This document shows, in pieces, positions 1-8,241 of a stretch of DNA of 34,879 nt. The first letter of the stretch is position 1, and every line of letters starts with the position of its first letter. The translations under genes were made by a program, and so were the position numbers. The notes below the pieces were generated by a model that saw only the letters and a program-made list of their open reading frames with translations, ran no database searches and was not told the DNA's origin. This stretch comes from JBDROU01 sp043809745 [NCBI: bacterium] (GTDB lineage: Bacteria > Elusimicrobiota > JBDRMW01). The stretch is taken from contig JBDROU010000016.1 of the NCBI GenBank assembly GCA_043809745.1, positions 1-34,879 on the forward strand. Direction: 5' to 3'.

Positions 1-830
1 AGTATCCGGTTCTGCAGGTAGAGCCTTACAGCCCTTGCCAGCACCAATCTCTCGAGATCCTTGCCCTGACGGATTAAATCATCCACATGATCCCTGTGAC
101 TTACCTTTGCTACTTCCTGAGCTATTATAGGCCCAGCATCCAGCTCTTCTGTTATAAAATGACTGGTTGCCCCGATAATTTTAACGCCTCTTTCATAGGC
201 ATTATGGTACGGCTTAGGACCTGAAAAAGCAGGCAAGAATGAATGATGAATATTAATTATTTTATTAGGATATTTTGAAATAATCACCGGACTTATAATC
301 TGCATATATCTGGCTAAAACAATGAAATCAACTTTATTTTTTTCAAATTCATGAAGTTCATTTTTTTCTTGTTCTAATTTATTATTTTTGTCTTTTCGAA
401 AAACCTTAAAAGGCACATTAAATGAATCCGCCACAGGCTTTAGATCATCATGGTTGCTAATGATAACAGGCACCTCAACCTCCAGCTCACCCGAAATCTT
501 CCTTAGTAACAAATCATAAAGACAATGATCATATTTCGAGACCATTATTCCCATTTTAGGAACCGTATCGGAGAATTTAAGCTCCCAATTCATCTCAAAT
601 TTCTTTGCTACAGGTGCAAAAGCCTCCGCTAACTTTTCTTTTGGGATCTTAAAGCCTTCCAGCTCCCATTCAATGCGCATGATAAACATTCCCTGCTCAG
701 GATCAGTATGCTGATCAGAATGAACGATATTACCATTTTGTTCAAACACAAATTGAGAAATAGCTGCTACAAGCCCTTTTTTGTCCTTGCATGATAGAAG
801 AAGTGTTGCTGTTCGATTATTTTTTGTCAT
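1..830 (-). CDS. purU: Formyltetrahydrofolate deformylase PurU (C-terminus cut by window edge)
   Basis: PurU hydrolyses 10-formyltetrahydrofolate to formate and tetrahydrofolate in the cytosol, supplying formate for purine synthesis and balancing one-carbon pools. I translated this stretch by hand. About 276 codons are present, so only some ten C-terminal residues of a ~285-residue family are missing. Residues ~8-85 form an N-terminal ACT domain, which separates PurU from sugar or Met-tRNA formyltransferases. The formyltransferase-fold domain follows, with the INIHHSFLPAFSG motif at ~191-203 and LDAGPII near 229-235, giving the Asn/His/Asp catalytic set. The ATG at 830 has GAGGA at 843-839 as ribosome site. 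The gene overlaps the upstream sugar amidotransferase by 14 nt, so the two are probably translationally coupled. Its presence at the end of a sugar operon is odd for a housekeeping enzyme. Confidence 0.93.
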   Translation of the reverse strand, partial: MTKNNRTATLLLSCKDKKGLVAAISQFVFEQNGNIVHSDQHTDPEQGMFIMRIEWELEGFKIPKEKLAEAFAPVAKKFEMNWELKFSDTVPKMGIMVSKYDHCLYDLLLRKISGELEVEVPVIISNHDDLKPVADSFNVPFKVFRKDKNNKLEQEKNELHEFEKNKVDFIVLARYMQIISPVIISKYPNKIINIHHSFLPAFSGPKPYHNAYERGVKIIGATSHFITEELDAGPIIAQEVAKVSHRDHVDDLIRQGKDLERLVLARAVRLYLQNRI

Positions 831-2052
831 CTGTACCGTCCTCGTTAACTGTATGTCTTAACTCCCAATCATTATCGACCTTATCCCAAATATGGGGCGA
901 ACGAAACTTATCACAAAGTTCATGGAAATTTTCTGGATCCAAACCGATATAATCCATAATTTCATTAAAATACTTTTCCGGAAACTCACCATCAAATCTT
1001 TTTACCAGCGCTTTACCTTCCTCCCGTGTCAAGTGTTTATTTCTTATTTCCTGGGAAGCATCATATGTTGCTCTGCCGATCCCGAATTTAATAAATGTTG
1101 TGTAGTAGTGTAAATCATCAATCTTATCATCAATACTGTTATATTTACTGTATGTCCCCTGGGTGCGGAACGGACGGGCTTGAAATCCGGTATTCTCTAC
1201 CGCATAGTAATATGTTTCCTGCGGTACCCACTTTTTATAATATCCTAAATAATGGACTTCAATGTTAGATTTTTCTAATTCCTCAAAAGACGCCGGCAGA
1301 TAGACTAAAATATCTGCCAATTCAATATTGTATTTCTCTGTTAGCTCTTTAACGGATACCCCGCCAAGATATACTTCGTTTATATGATTCATGGTATAAT
1401 AAGATTTATCCCGCAGAGAAGTAGCATTATCAGCAATAGGATTACCGTACTCAGCTTCATTCTCACCGTATAATATTAGAGAAATATTATATTTTAAAGC
1501 TATTTTCGGCGCCAAATTTTTTTGGCCTAATATAAATGTCTGGAAAGGATGCAGCAAGTTCTCAATTGAAAGTTTGGTCAAAAGTTTTATTACCCTGCCG
1601 TTCTGATTGAAGCTAATATTATCAAAACCGCCTACTTCAATCCATTTGCGAAAATTCTTATACCCATAATCAGTATACAAAATAGGAGGCCATGTAACAG
1701 TTAAAGGATGCATGCCGTATTTGTACTTTAAGATATGCGCGGTAAAACCACTGTCCTTTCCTCCACTTCCGGGCACTATACAATCATAATATCCATCTTT
1801 CCTTCTGTGCTTATCTAACAATTTAAGCAATGCTTCTTCACGTTGTCCCCAATCAATATGCTCTTTTACTTCCACCGCTTTGCAGGAATCACATAAGCCA
1901 TCTTCATTAATATGCAGAGTCTTGTGTTTCGAGTCTTTATTATGTTTAAATTCGATACTTGATGTAGGTCTCTGATTTGACATAACACAACGTTTGCAAA
2001 ATATTACCTTTTCCGGAAGCCCGTATTTAACTTCTAACTTTTCTATATTCAT
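817..2052 (-). CDS. N-acetyl sugar amidotransferase (WbpG/PseA/WbuX-type)
   Basis: This is an ATP-pyrophosphatase-type enzyme that activates an N-acetyl group of a sugar and, with ammonia from a HisH/HisF pair, turns it into an acetamidino group. The protein has 411 residues. It starts with a zinc-binding cluster (FCKRC near residues 18-22, then LCDSC near 54-58) and has the PP-loop PGSGGKDS near residue 95 for ATP binding. The ATG at 2052 lies 2 nt after the HisH stop. A GTG at 2088 in the same frame would extend it by 12 residues but would overlap hisH and lacks family support, so I rejected it. P. aeruginosa WbpG works with HisH2/HisF2 in O-antigen synthesis, and Campylobacter PseA/PtmG act in nonulosonic acid amidination. 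The hisF-hisH-amidotransferase order here, directly after the nonulosonic acid genes, supports that role. The exact sugar is inferred. Confidence 0.9.
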   Translation of the reverse strand: MNIEKLEVKYGLPEKVIFCKRCVMSNQRPTSSIEFKHNKDSKHKTLHINEDGLCDSCKAVEVKEHIDWGQREEALLKLLDKHRRKDGYYDCIVPGSGGKDSGFTAHILKYKYGMHPLTVTWPPILYTDYGYKNFRKWIEVGGFDNISFNQNGRVIKLLTKLSIENLLHPFQTFILGQKNLAPKIALKYNISLILYGENEAEYGNPIADNATSLRDKSYYTMNHINEVYLGGVSVKELTEKYNIELADILVYLPASFEELEKSNIEVHYLGYYKKWVPQETYYYAVENTGFQARPFRTQGTYSKYNSIDDKIDDLHYYTTFIKFGIGRATYDASQEIRNKHLTREEGKALVKRFDGEFPEKYFNEIMDYIGLDPENFHELCDKFRSPHIWDKVDNDWELRHTVNEDGTDDKK

Positions 2053-2054
2053 AT

Positions 2055-2720
2055 TTACTTTTCCGCTTTCTTTAATTTCGCCGCCCACTGTTTATATATT
2101 TCCAATCCTTTATCGGCACTCCTTTCAGGATGGAACTGGACAGCGAAAATATTATCCTTATACATACTCGAACAATATGAGAGATCTCCATAAAAAGAAG
2201 TTGACAATACAAATTGTTCTTCCGAAGGTTCAGCATAATAGGAGTGAACAAAATACATACACTCACCCTTGCCGCAATTGCTTAAAGGAGAATCCGACCA
2301 GACATCGCTTCTCAAATTTTCAGGCATATAAATCCCATTCCAACCGACATATGGCACCTTAGCTTTTTTTCTCATGCCGCCTTTGAAGAAAAGCCTTTTA
2401 ACTCTTCCTTCTATTATATTTAATCCTTTATGCAATCCAAACTCCTCGCTTTCGCTCATAAGCAGCTGCATACCCAAACATATACCCATAAACGGTTTGC
2501 CGCTACCGATAAAATCCTTTATTACTTGTATTAATCCCAGGCGTTTAAGGTTTTCAACCGCATCACCAAAGGCCCCAACACCAGGCAGAATCAATCCTCT
2601 AGAATTTAATATCACATCCCTTTCAGAAGTAATTATACAATTTAATCCCGTTATTTCACAGGCGCGTTTTACGCTGAACAAATTCCCCATCCCATAGTCA
2701 ACAACGGCAACATCAATCAT
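2055..2720 (-). CDS. hisH: HisH-like glutamine amidotransferase subunit (sugar amidination paralogue)
   Basis: A class I glutamine amidotransferase that releases ammonia from glutamine for a partner synthase. In 221 residues it has the complete triad: nucleophile Cys81 in GICLGMQLL, His197 and Glu199 in VQFHPER, plus the PGVGAFGDA oxyanion region near 46-54. It overlaps hisF by 4 nt (ATGA-type) and is followed 2 nt later by the amidotransferase. In histidine synthesis HisH pairs with HisF. Here no other his gene is nearby and both flank a WbpG-type gene, so this is most likely the dedicated ammonia supplier for sugar amidination, like HisH2 of P. aeruginosa. A role in histidine synthesis cannot be excluded if the genome lacks another copy. 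Confidence 0.92.
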   Translation of the reverse strand: MIDVAVVDYGMGNLFSVKRACEITGLNCIITSERDVILNSRGLILPGVGAFGDAVENLKRLGLIQVIKDFIGSGKPFMGICLGMQLLMSESEEFGLHKGLNIIEGRVKRLFFKGGMRKKAKVPYVGWNGIYMPENLRSDVWSDSPLSNCGKGECMYFVHSYYAEPSEEQFVLSTSFYGDLSYCSSMYKDNIFAVQFHPERSADKGLEIYKQWAAKLKKAEK

Positions 2721-3595
2721 ATTGCATTTTCCATTTTGTTAAATCGAGATTTTATTCCGGAACCGGCTAAATATTCTTTAATTTCATTCAAACCTGCAGG
2801 CTGTACCTTTGAAAATTCTTTTTTACTCTTCAAAAATTCTATATTACCTTCATCAGTACACCTTCTATCTGAGCCATCCAGTAATATTTTAATAGCATCG
2901 TAATGCAAAATAGAAGCCATAGCGACCGCATCCGCATTGCCATCTTCTATAACTTTTCTTATATGCTCTTTTTTACCTGCACCGCCGCTCGCAATAACCG
3001 GAATTGAAACCGCATTAGAAATCATACGGGTTAATTCAATATCGAATCCAAACCCGGTTCCATCCCTATCCACAGAAGTAAGCAGTATTTCACCTGCGCC
3101 GAGTTCTTCGACCTTCCTTGCCCATCCTAAAACTTCAACACCCGTAAACTCCCTTCCATTATTAGTAAATGCCAGGTAACGGCCGTCAGATTCTTTTATT
3201 GCTTCTATTGTGATTACGATAGTGGAAGCTCCGAACACTTTTGAAGCTTCCTTTATAATTTGAGGGTTTTTTATGGCTTCGGTATTTAGCGCTACCTTAT
3301 CAGCACCGCAGCGCAGGACCGCCCTGATATCTTCGATTGTTCTTAATCCGCCACCAACAGTAAGCGGAATAAAGACTTTTTCTGCAGTTTCCTCGATGAA
3401 CCGATGAAGGCTGTTCCTATTATACAAACTTGCCACCGTATCAATATATATCAGTTCATCAGCATTATTCTCATAATAATATTTAGCGAAATCTACAGGC
3501 CTGCCTAAAACCCTTAAACCCTCTAAATGAACACCTTTTACTAAATTAGGACCTTTTATATCAAGCCGTGGAATAATCCTGATATTATTTTGCAT
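2717..3595 (-). CDS. hisF: HisF-like cyclase subunit paralogue with Glu at a catalytic Asp position
   Basis: A TIM-barrel protein of the HisA/HisF family, 292 residues against ~250-258 for ordinary HisF. The extra length is a C-terminal tail of about 40 residues. The N-terminal catalytic Asp is kept (Asp12 in RIIPRLDIKG), as are the phosphate-binding LTVGGGLRT near 78-86, SVDRDG near 174-179 and VIASGGAG near 205. The position of the second catalytic Asp of HisF (Asp130 in T. maritima) is Glu131 here (ITIEAIKES). That fits a protein that channels ammonia from HisH to the WbpG-type partner rather than making imidazole glycerol phosphate. It overlaps hisH by 4 nt and the upstream cytidylyltransferase by 11 nt. 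GGAG sits only 3 nt before the ATG. The family is certain; the sugar role is inferred from context and the substitution. Confidence 0.9.
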   Translation of the reverse strand: MQNNIRIIPRLDIKGPNLVKGVHLEGLRVLGRPVDFAKYYYENNADELIYIDTVASLYNRNSLHRFIEETAEKVFIPLTVGGGLRTIEDIRAVLRCGADKVALNTEAIKNPQIIKEASKVFGASTIVITIEAIKESDGRYLAFTNNGREFTGVEVLGWARKVEELGAGEILLTSVDRDGTGFGFDIELTRMISNAVSIPVIASGGAGKKEHIRKVIEDGNADAVAMASILHYDAIKILLDGSDRRCTDEGNIEFLKSKKEFSKVQPAGLNEIKEYLAGSGIKSRFNKMENAI

Positions 3596-4298
3596 CGTCT
3601 CCGGATTTCTTTTTCAGGTACTCTGCATAATCAAAGTCATTTTGACTGTCTATATCTACCGACCTTTCGGGAGGCATTATATATGCAAATGTTTTATTAC
3701 CAAAGAAACTTTTATGTTTTCTTAAATAACCGCCATACGCAATATATATTGCTCCGTTGACCCTATAGAACCGCGGGAGTCCTTGCCTATACTCACTTAT
3801 TTTATTCAGCTTTAGAAAGCCTTTCATGCGCTTATCAGAATCTATCCTATTTGACAAATAAGGATGATGTTCCGCAGCGCAAACGGAAACAACAGATTCT
3901 GCCTTCTTGCTTATAAATAATTTGAGCGCAGAATCAATATCTTCTGCTGTCCTTAAAGGCGAGGTAGGCTGGAGGAGCAATATGACATCATATTTACTGC
4001 CTCTGGTTTTCAACCAATTTTCCGCATGCAAAATAACATCTATCATCGGCGATTGATCTCTGGCAAGATATTTCGGCCTCTTAAATGGGACCTCGGCTCC
4101 AGCTTTTCTTGCTTCAAAGGCTGTTTTTTCATCATCTGTACTCACAATAAGACTGTCTATATATTTACTTTTTTTGGCTTCGCTTATAGTCCAGTTTATT
4201 AACGGTTTGCCTAAAAAAAATTTTATGTTTTTTTTTGCTACTCCCTTTGATCCGCCTCTGGCTGGTATTATACAGATTACTGATTTATTTTTTATCAT
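3585..4298 (-). CDS. neuA: CMP-nonulosonate cytidylyltransferase (NeuA/LegF-type)
   Basis: Transfers CMP from CTP to a nonulosonic acid, giving the donor used by glycosyltransferases. The 237 residues begin with the nucleotide-binding motif IPARGGSKGVAKKN at 11-24, followed by VSTDDE near 52-57, KRPKYLARD near 73-81 and LLQPTSPLRT near 98-107, all typical of acylneuraminate cytidylyltransferases. The length fits LegF/PtmB rather than longer fused forms. It lies between the hydrolysing epimerase gene (3 nt away) and hisF (11 nt overlap). Because the neighbours fit the legionaminic branch, the likely substrate is legionaminic acid or a close relative, not sialic acid, but sequence alone does not settle this. 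Confidence 0.92.
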   Translation of the reverse strand: MIKNKSVICIIPARGGSKGVAKKNIKFFLGKPLINWTISEAKKSKYIDSLIVSTDDEKTAFEARKAGAEVPFKRPKYLARDQSPMIDVILHAENWLKTRGSKYDVILLLQPTSPLRTAEDIDSALKLFISKKAESVVSVCAAEHHPYLSNRIDSDKRMKGFLKLNKISEYRQGLPRFYRVNGAIYIAYGGYLRKHKSFFGNKTFAYIMPPERSVDIDSQNDFDYAEYLKKKSGDDAK

Positions 4299-4301
4299 TT
4301 T

Positions 4302-5504
4302 TCAGTTATCCCCGGACAGCCGCTCAATTTCAGAATCCGGCTTTAGATCATAAAATACTTTTTTTGTGTCTTTAATTTTGCCTACATATTTTTTAAGTAT
4401 TTTGTAAATTTTTCCGGCCGCGTTACCGTCACCATATATATTCTGCACTCTGCCGCACCTAATCTTAAATTCTCTGCTTAATGCTTTTTTTACAGCCAGT
4501 TTAATTGTTTTGTTTGAAGGCTCGCAATCAATTATGCTTTCTGCCCGGATTCTGCCTTTCTGCCTGTCACCTATATTAACGGTAGGCACGCCAAATGTCG
4601 GGACTTCAATGATGCCGCTTGATGAATTGCCTATTACAGCATCCACATACTTAACGGTTGAAAGATAATTCAGCTGGCCTAATGATGTAAAAGCTTTAGC
4701 TTTATAGGAATATTTCTTAACATAATTATCTATAAGCTTTAAGATTATCCTTCCAAAAGTGTCAGCATTGGGTTTAGTAAAAATTATTTTAAGGTTTTTG
4801 AAACTGCTCAATACTTTTAACAGTTCTGTAAACTGTTTTTCCGAAGTATTGTCCTCTAATGTAACCGGATGGAAAGTAACTAATACCGTATTTTTCCCAA
4901 ACTTGAAGTCTAAAACCCTTTCTAAAGCTGATTTAGTAAGCAGTTTCATCTTTTTTATATTATCTATACCCAGCGCACCGACGTTAAATACCCTATTAGG
5001 AAACTCGCCAAGCTGTATCACCCTTTTCCTGTATAATTCAGTGGATACAAAATGCAGCTGGCTCATCTTGGTGACTGAGTGCCTTATGGCATCATCAAAC
5101 GCTCCCTCAGTCACCTCCCCGCCGTGTATATGCGCAATTGGTATCCTGGCAATAAAAGCGGCAAAAGCCGATGCAAGTGTCTCGAATCTGTCACCCAACA
5201 GTATAAGAAAATCCGGTTTCAGCCTTTCAAAGGCTTCTCCGAAACCGGCCATCCCCAATCCTGTGGATTTCGCGATACTTACTTCGGTATCGCTTGAAAG
5301 CAGCATCTCTACTTTTTCATCTATCTTGAAGCCGTCTTCCTCAATCTGCTCAAATGTAAGCCCGAACTCCGGGGATAGATGCATGCCTGCGGCAACAATC
5401 TGCAGCAAAAACTCATTTTTTGATTTTATCTTTTTTAATAAAGGGAATAATATACCATAATCGGCTCTAGTTCCGGAAACAACCGCTATCTTTCTTTGTT
5501 TCAT
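4302..5504 (-). CDS. neuC: Hydrolysing UDP/GDP-sugar 2-epimerase (NeuC/LegG-type)
   Basis: Removes the nucleotide and inverts C2 of a nucleotide-activated amino sugar, giving the free six-carbon precursor for the NeuB step. The 400-residue protein opens with GTRADYGILFPLLKKI at 11-26, has HIHGGEVTEGAFDD around 125-138 and GNSSSGIIEVPTFGVP around 291-306, all hallmarks of the NeuC/WecB GT-B fold. The presence of this enzyme instead of the unrelated PseG hydrolase points to the sialic/legionaminic branch and away from pseudaminic acid. It overlaps neuB by 4 nt. In Campylobacter the LegG substrate is GDP-linked; the CBS-nucleotidyltransferase in this operon makes the same plausible here. Confidence 0.92.
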   Translation of the reverse strand: MKQRKIAVVSGTRADYGILFPLLKKIKSKNEFLLQIVAAGMHLSPEFGLTFEQIEEDGFKIDEKVEMLLSSDTEVSIAKSTGLGMAGFGEAFERLKPDFLILLGDRFETLASAFAAFIARIPIAHIHGGEVTEGAFDDAIRHSVTKMSQLHFVSTELYRKRVIQLGEFPNRVFNVGALGIDNIKKMKLLTKSALERVLDFKFGKNTVLVTFHPVTLEDNTSEKQFTELLKVLSSFKNLKIIFTKPNADTFGRIILKLIDNYVKKYSYKAKAFTSLGQLNYLSTVKYVDAVIGNSSSGIIEVPTFGVPTVNIGDRQKGRIRAESIIDCEPSNKTIKLAVKKALSREFKIRCGRVQNIYGDGNAAGKIYKILKKYVGKIKDTKKVFYDLKPDSEIERLSGDN

Positions 5505-6508
5505 ATATTTATCAAATCATCCTTCTTAAAGTTTCTTTTTGCTCTTTTACCTATAACAGTATCCCAGCTCATAGGGGAGATCCCCTTACCCGGACGTTTC
5601 ACGCATAGGTTCCCCGCGCTAAACCTTTCACCTTTTTTTATATTCTTTGCAGCAATTATGCTTTTTCTGACTATTGATATGTTTTTCATTTCTGAAGCAG
5701 ACGGCCTTTTAATCCCGTCTCCGAGCGCTCGCTCTATGTTCCTTATGCTTTCTACCATCATCATAAACTCCCTCGGCTCAAGACTTGAGCTATGATCGGG
5801 TCCCGGCATATTCTTATCAAGCGTAATGTGTTTTTCAATTACCCTGGCTCCCATAGCAACAGCAGCCACGGCTATCTCAATTCCTAAGGTATGGTCAGAA
5901 TATCCAATATCCATTTTGAAAGTATTTTTTAATGTTCTCAACGCATTGAGATTAACATCCTTCATAGGCGTAGGGTATTCAGTATTGCAGTGCAGCAGCA
6001 CAATATCTTTTTTGCTTGTGCCGCTTTTTGTCAGTATCTTTATCGCATCCCTAATTTCACCAATCTCGGCCATTCCGGTGGACATTATTATCTTATTCTT
6101 AAAAGAACCTATTTCTCGCAAGTAAGGCAGATTCGTTATTTCACCCGATGGAATCTTGAATATCTTCAATCCCAGATCGTGCAGCAGATCTATACTCTCC
6201 AGATCGAAAGGGGATGAAAGAAATTTAATTTTCTTCTCTTTGCAATACCAATTAAGCTCCGCGTAATCGCTAACAGACAGTTCTAAACCCTTAAGCATCT
6301 CATATTGAGATTCTCTATCAGCGGTGTTTTTCATTTGATATAAAGCCTTCTGCGCGTAAGGCGAAGCAATTAAGTTCGCCTTAAATGTTTGAAACTTCAC
6401 AGCATCGGCATTGGCTGACTTGGCAGCATCAACCAGCTTCTTTGCTGTTTTCAAGGAACCATTATGATTTACGCCAGCTTCCGCAATTATAAATACACAA
6501 TTATTCAT
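5501..6508 (-). CDS. neuB: N-acetylneuraminate/legionaminate synthase (NeuB/LegI-type)
   Basis: Condenses phosphoenolpyruvate with a six-carbon amino sugar to form the nine-carbon nonulosonic acid. In 335 residues it has the N-terminal TIM-barrel synthase domain (AEAGVNHNGSL at 9-19, DAVKFQTFK near 35-43, GYSDHT near 202 and the HITLD segment near 232) and a C-terminal SAF/antifreeze-like domain (about 275-335) that closes over the active site. This is the full NeuB architecture. It overlaps neuC by 4 nt and the acetyltransferase gene by 8 nt. NeuB, LegI and PseI cannot be separated with certainty by eye; the neighbouring LegC and CBS-nucleotidyltransferase genes favour LegI. Confidence 0.94.
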   Translation of the reverse strand: MNNCVFIIAEAGVNHNGSLKTAKKLVDAAKSANADAVKFQTFKANLIASPYAQKALYQMKNTADRESQYEMLKGLELSVSDYAELNWYCKEKKIKFLSSPFDLESIDLLHDLGLKIFKIPSGEITNLPYLREIGSFKNKIIMSTGMAEIGEIRDAIKILTKSGTSKKDIVLLHCNTEYPTPMKDVNLNALRTLKNTFKMDIGYSDHTLGIEIAVAAVAMGARVIEKHITLDKNMPGPDHSSSLEPREFMMMVESIRNIERALGDGIKRPSASEMKNISIVRKSIIAAKNIKKGERFSAGNLCVKRPGKGISPMSWDTVIGKRAKRNFKKDDLINI

Positions 6509-7142
6509 TTTTTCTCTTTACCTCGCATGGATTCCCGAAAGCTATAACACCATCTCCTATATCTTTTACAACTACGCTACCGATCCCGATCACAGTTTTG
6601 TTTCCGATTCTTAAATTTTGCTTTACAGTGCTGTTGGCGCCTATATGAGTACCGCTTCCGACGCTTACCCCGCCGCATAATACCGCCCCCGTGGAAATAT
6701 GCGATGAATCGCCGATAACGCAATTATGCTCAATTATAGCCCTGGTGTTAATTATGCAGTTGCTGCCGATAACCACCCCGGAGTTTATTATAGAACCGGT
6801 TGCAACAAAATTGCCCTCTCCAATATTTATTGACGGCGATACAACCGCCCTGCGACTTATTATATTAGGCAGTATAAAACCTATTTTTTTCACCTGGCTG
6901 AATAACCTTTCTCTTACAATCTGATCATCTGTACTGCCCACAGTAATAAAACATCTCTTCACACCGTTGTCAAAATATATCTTTAATACTTCATCCGTGC
7001 CAATAACAGCTATGCCGTCAACCTGATTATCTTTACCCGGCAGCTCCGTAATGCCAGCTATTTCATAATCATTCTGCTGCCTAATTGTATCTATAACCAC
7101 AGCACAGTGACCGCCGCCGCCTACAAGTATTATCTTTTCCAT
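6501..7142 (-). CDS. Sugar O/N-acyltransferase, NeuD/PglD/LegH family
   Basis: An acetyl-CoA-dependent acyltransferase of 213 residues. It has an N-terminal Rossmann-like domain that binds the nucleotide sugar (ILVGGGGHCAVVIDTI at 5-20) and a left-handed beta-helix of hexapeptide repeats from about 85 to 205. A conserved His sits in AIIEHNCVIGD, the catalytic site in PglD. In the legionaminic pathway LegH acetylates the 4-amino group made by LegC, and this gene is the only candidate among the pathway genes. It has a good ribosome site (AAAGGAT at 7157-7151, 8 nt before the ATG). The 43-nt gap before it is the largest in this part of the operon and contains overlapping hairpin sequences. Confidence 0.9.
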   Translation of the reverse strand: MEKIILVGGGGHCAVVIDTIRQQNDYEIAGITELPGKDNQVDGIAVIGTDEVLKIYFDNGVKRCFITVGSTDDQIVRERLFSQVKKIGFILPNIISRRAVVSPSINIGEGNFVATGSIINSGVVIGSNCIINTRAIIEHNCVIGDSSHISTGAVLCGGVSVGSGTHIGANSTVKQNLRIGNKTVIGIGSVVVKDIGDGVIAFGNPCEVKRKNE

Positions 7143-7157
7143 TTATTTCAATCCTTT

Positions 7158-7195
7158 AACCGTGTTTGGTTGCGGTTTTCAGGTTTTAACCAAAC
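7158..7195 (-). repeat. Two overlapping, mutually exclusive hairpin sequences between ptmE-like and neuD-like genes
   Basis: GTTTGGTT (7195-7188 on the minus strand) pairs perfectly with AACCAAAC (7171-7164) across a 16-nt loop; the first arm overlaps the stop codon of the nucleotidyltransferase gene. A second pair, AACCG (7177-7173) and CGGTT (7162-7158), encloses the 3' arm of the first, so both stems cannot form as simple hairpins at once. The ribosome site of the next gene begins right after the second stem. There is no T-run, so it is not an intrinsic terminator. Function is unknown; translational or stability control is possible. Confidence 0.45.
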
Positions 7196-8241
7196 CTTTT
7201 AAGAGTTTCCTGAATATCTTCCCACTGACCAACATCCAGCCAGGAGTTCTCCAATACCGGATACACCCCAACATTTTCGCCTCTGTGTATATAATTATTT
7301 ATTAGCTCCGTTATATGATGAAGTTTATTGTCGGGGATATCCTTTATAACCTCGGGCTCGAGCAGATACATACCGGTATTGACCAAAAAGTTGTATTCGG
7401 GCTTCTCCTTAATCTTTTTAAGCTTCCCGCCATCACCAAGCTCACAGACACCGTAGTGTATGGTATATGACTTCATTGAGCTGACCAGCGTAACCTTATT
7501 TTTGTTTTCTCTGTGAAATTTTAATATATCCGCATAATCCGCCTCTATTAGAATATCGCAATTAGTTACAAAGATTGTTCTGCTTACATTATTTTTAATC
7601 ATATACAAACTTCCGATTGTGCCAAGCGGTTCTTTCTCTTCAATATAATTTATTACATAATCATGTTCAAAATAATCAAAATGGGCCCTTACCATATTTG
7701 CCTTATAAAATATGGACACATAGAATTCTTTACATCCATACTTAGCAAAATTTTCTATTATTCGTTCTATTATCGGCTTTTCATTTATTGGGATCAATGG
7801 TTTAGGAATTATTCTTGTAAACGGCGACAATCTGGATCCCCGGCCGCCGGCCATTATAGCAACATCGGCATCCAATTTATCATATTCCCGCGTTTCAGCG
7901 CTGAATAGATCTATCCACCATCTGGCAGTCAGCACTTTGTTATTTTTATCAACTACGGGTATGCAATCTACCCTATTAACTACCATTAATTCTTTTATTT
8001 CGTCTAATGTAAACTGCTCTTTAACAAAAATAGGGTTCTTGTTCATTACCTCACTCACAGGGCTTTCCAGTTTATTTTTGTTTACTATCCATCTTCTTAT
8101 ATCACCGTCCGTCACTACCCCCAGCAATTTATTTTCATCATTAACAACAAATAATATTTTTGAACCTGCATCGTTAAGCCGCTTTAATACCTGCGGCAGC
8201 TCCATCCCGGGATTTATTAACACATTGCTTAACATTTTCAT
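7186..8241 (-). CDS. ptmE: CBS-domain nucleotidyltransferase (PtmE-type, probable GDP-amino-sugar synthesis)
   Basis: A sugar-1-phosphate nucleotidyltransferase of 351 residues. Residues 1-120 carry two CBS motifs (VVTDGDIRRW near 42-51 and VDCIPVVDKNNKV near 91-103). Residues ~125-351 form the NTP-transferase domain with MAGGRGSRLSPFT at 130-142 and the active-site PKPLIPINEKP at 146-156. This architecture matches Campylobacter PtmE, which makes GDP-glucosamine as the entry metabolite for legionaminic acid. The CBS pair may sense a nucleotide. The start codon overlaps the last base of the legC stop codon (TAATG). The match in domain order and context is strong; the nucleotide preference (GDP) is inferred. 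Confidence 0.88.
   Translation of the reverse strand: MKMLSNVLINPGMELPQVLKRLNDAGSKILFVVNDENKLLGVVTDGDIRRWIVNKNKLESPVSEVMNKNPIFVKEQFTLDEIKELMVVNRVDCIPVVDKNNKVLTARWWIDLFSAETREYDKLDADVAIMAGGRGSRLSPFTRIIPKPLIPINEKPIIERIIENFAKYGCKEFYVSIFYKANMVRAHFDYFEHDYVINYIEEKEPLGTIGSLYMIKNNVSRTIFVTNCDILIEADYADILKFHRENKNKVTLVSSMKSYTIHYGVCELGDGGKLKKIKEKPEYNFLVNTGMYLLEPEVIKDIPDNKLHHITELINNYIHRGENVGVYPVLENSWLDVGQWEDIQETLKRFG

Noticed and set aside
2053-2088. Upstream GTG start for the N-acetyl sugar amidotransferase
   Set aside because: It would overlap the hisH end by 34 nt and add residues before the conserved N-terminus; ATG at 2052 fits the 2-nt gap.
2055-3595. hisH and hisF as part of a histidine operon
   Set aside because: No other his gene is nearby, HisF has Glu at a catalytic Asp position, and the pair is locked to a WbpG-type gene; a paralogous sugar role is more likely.
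4759-5460. Plus-strand open frame of 233 codons
   Set aside because: It lies entirely within the NeuC/LegG gene on the other strand, has a Ser/Pro/Ile-rich composition typical of antisense frames and no recognisable motif.
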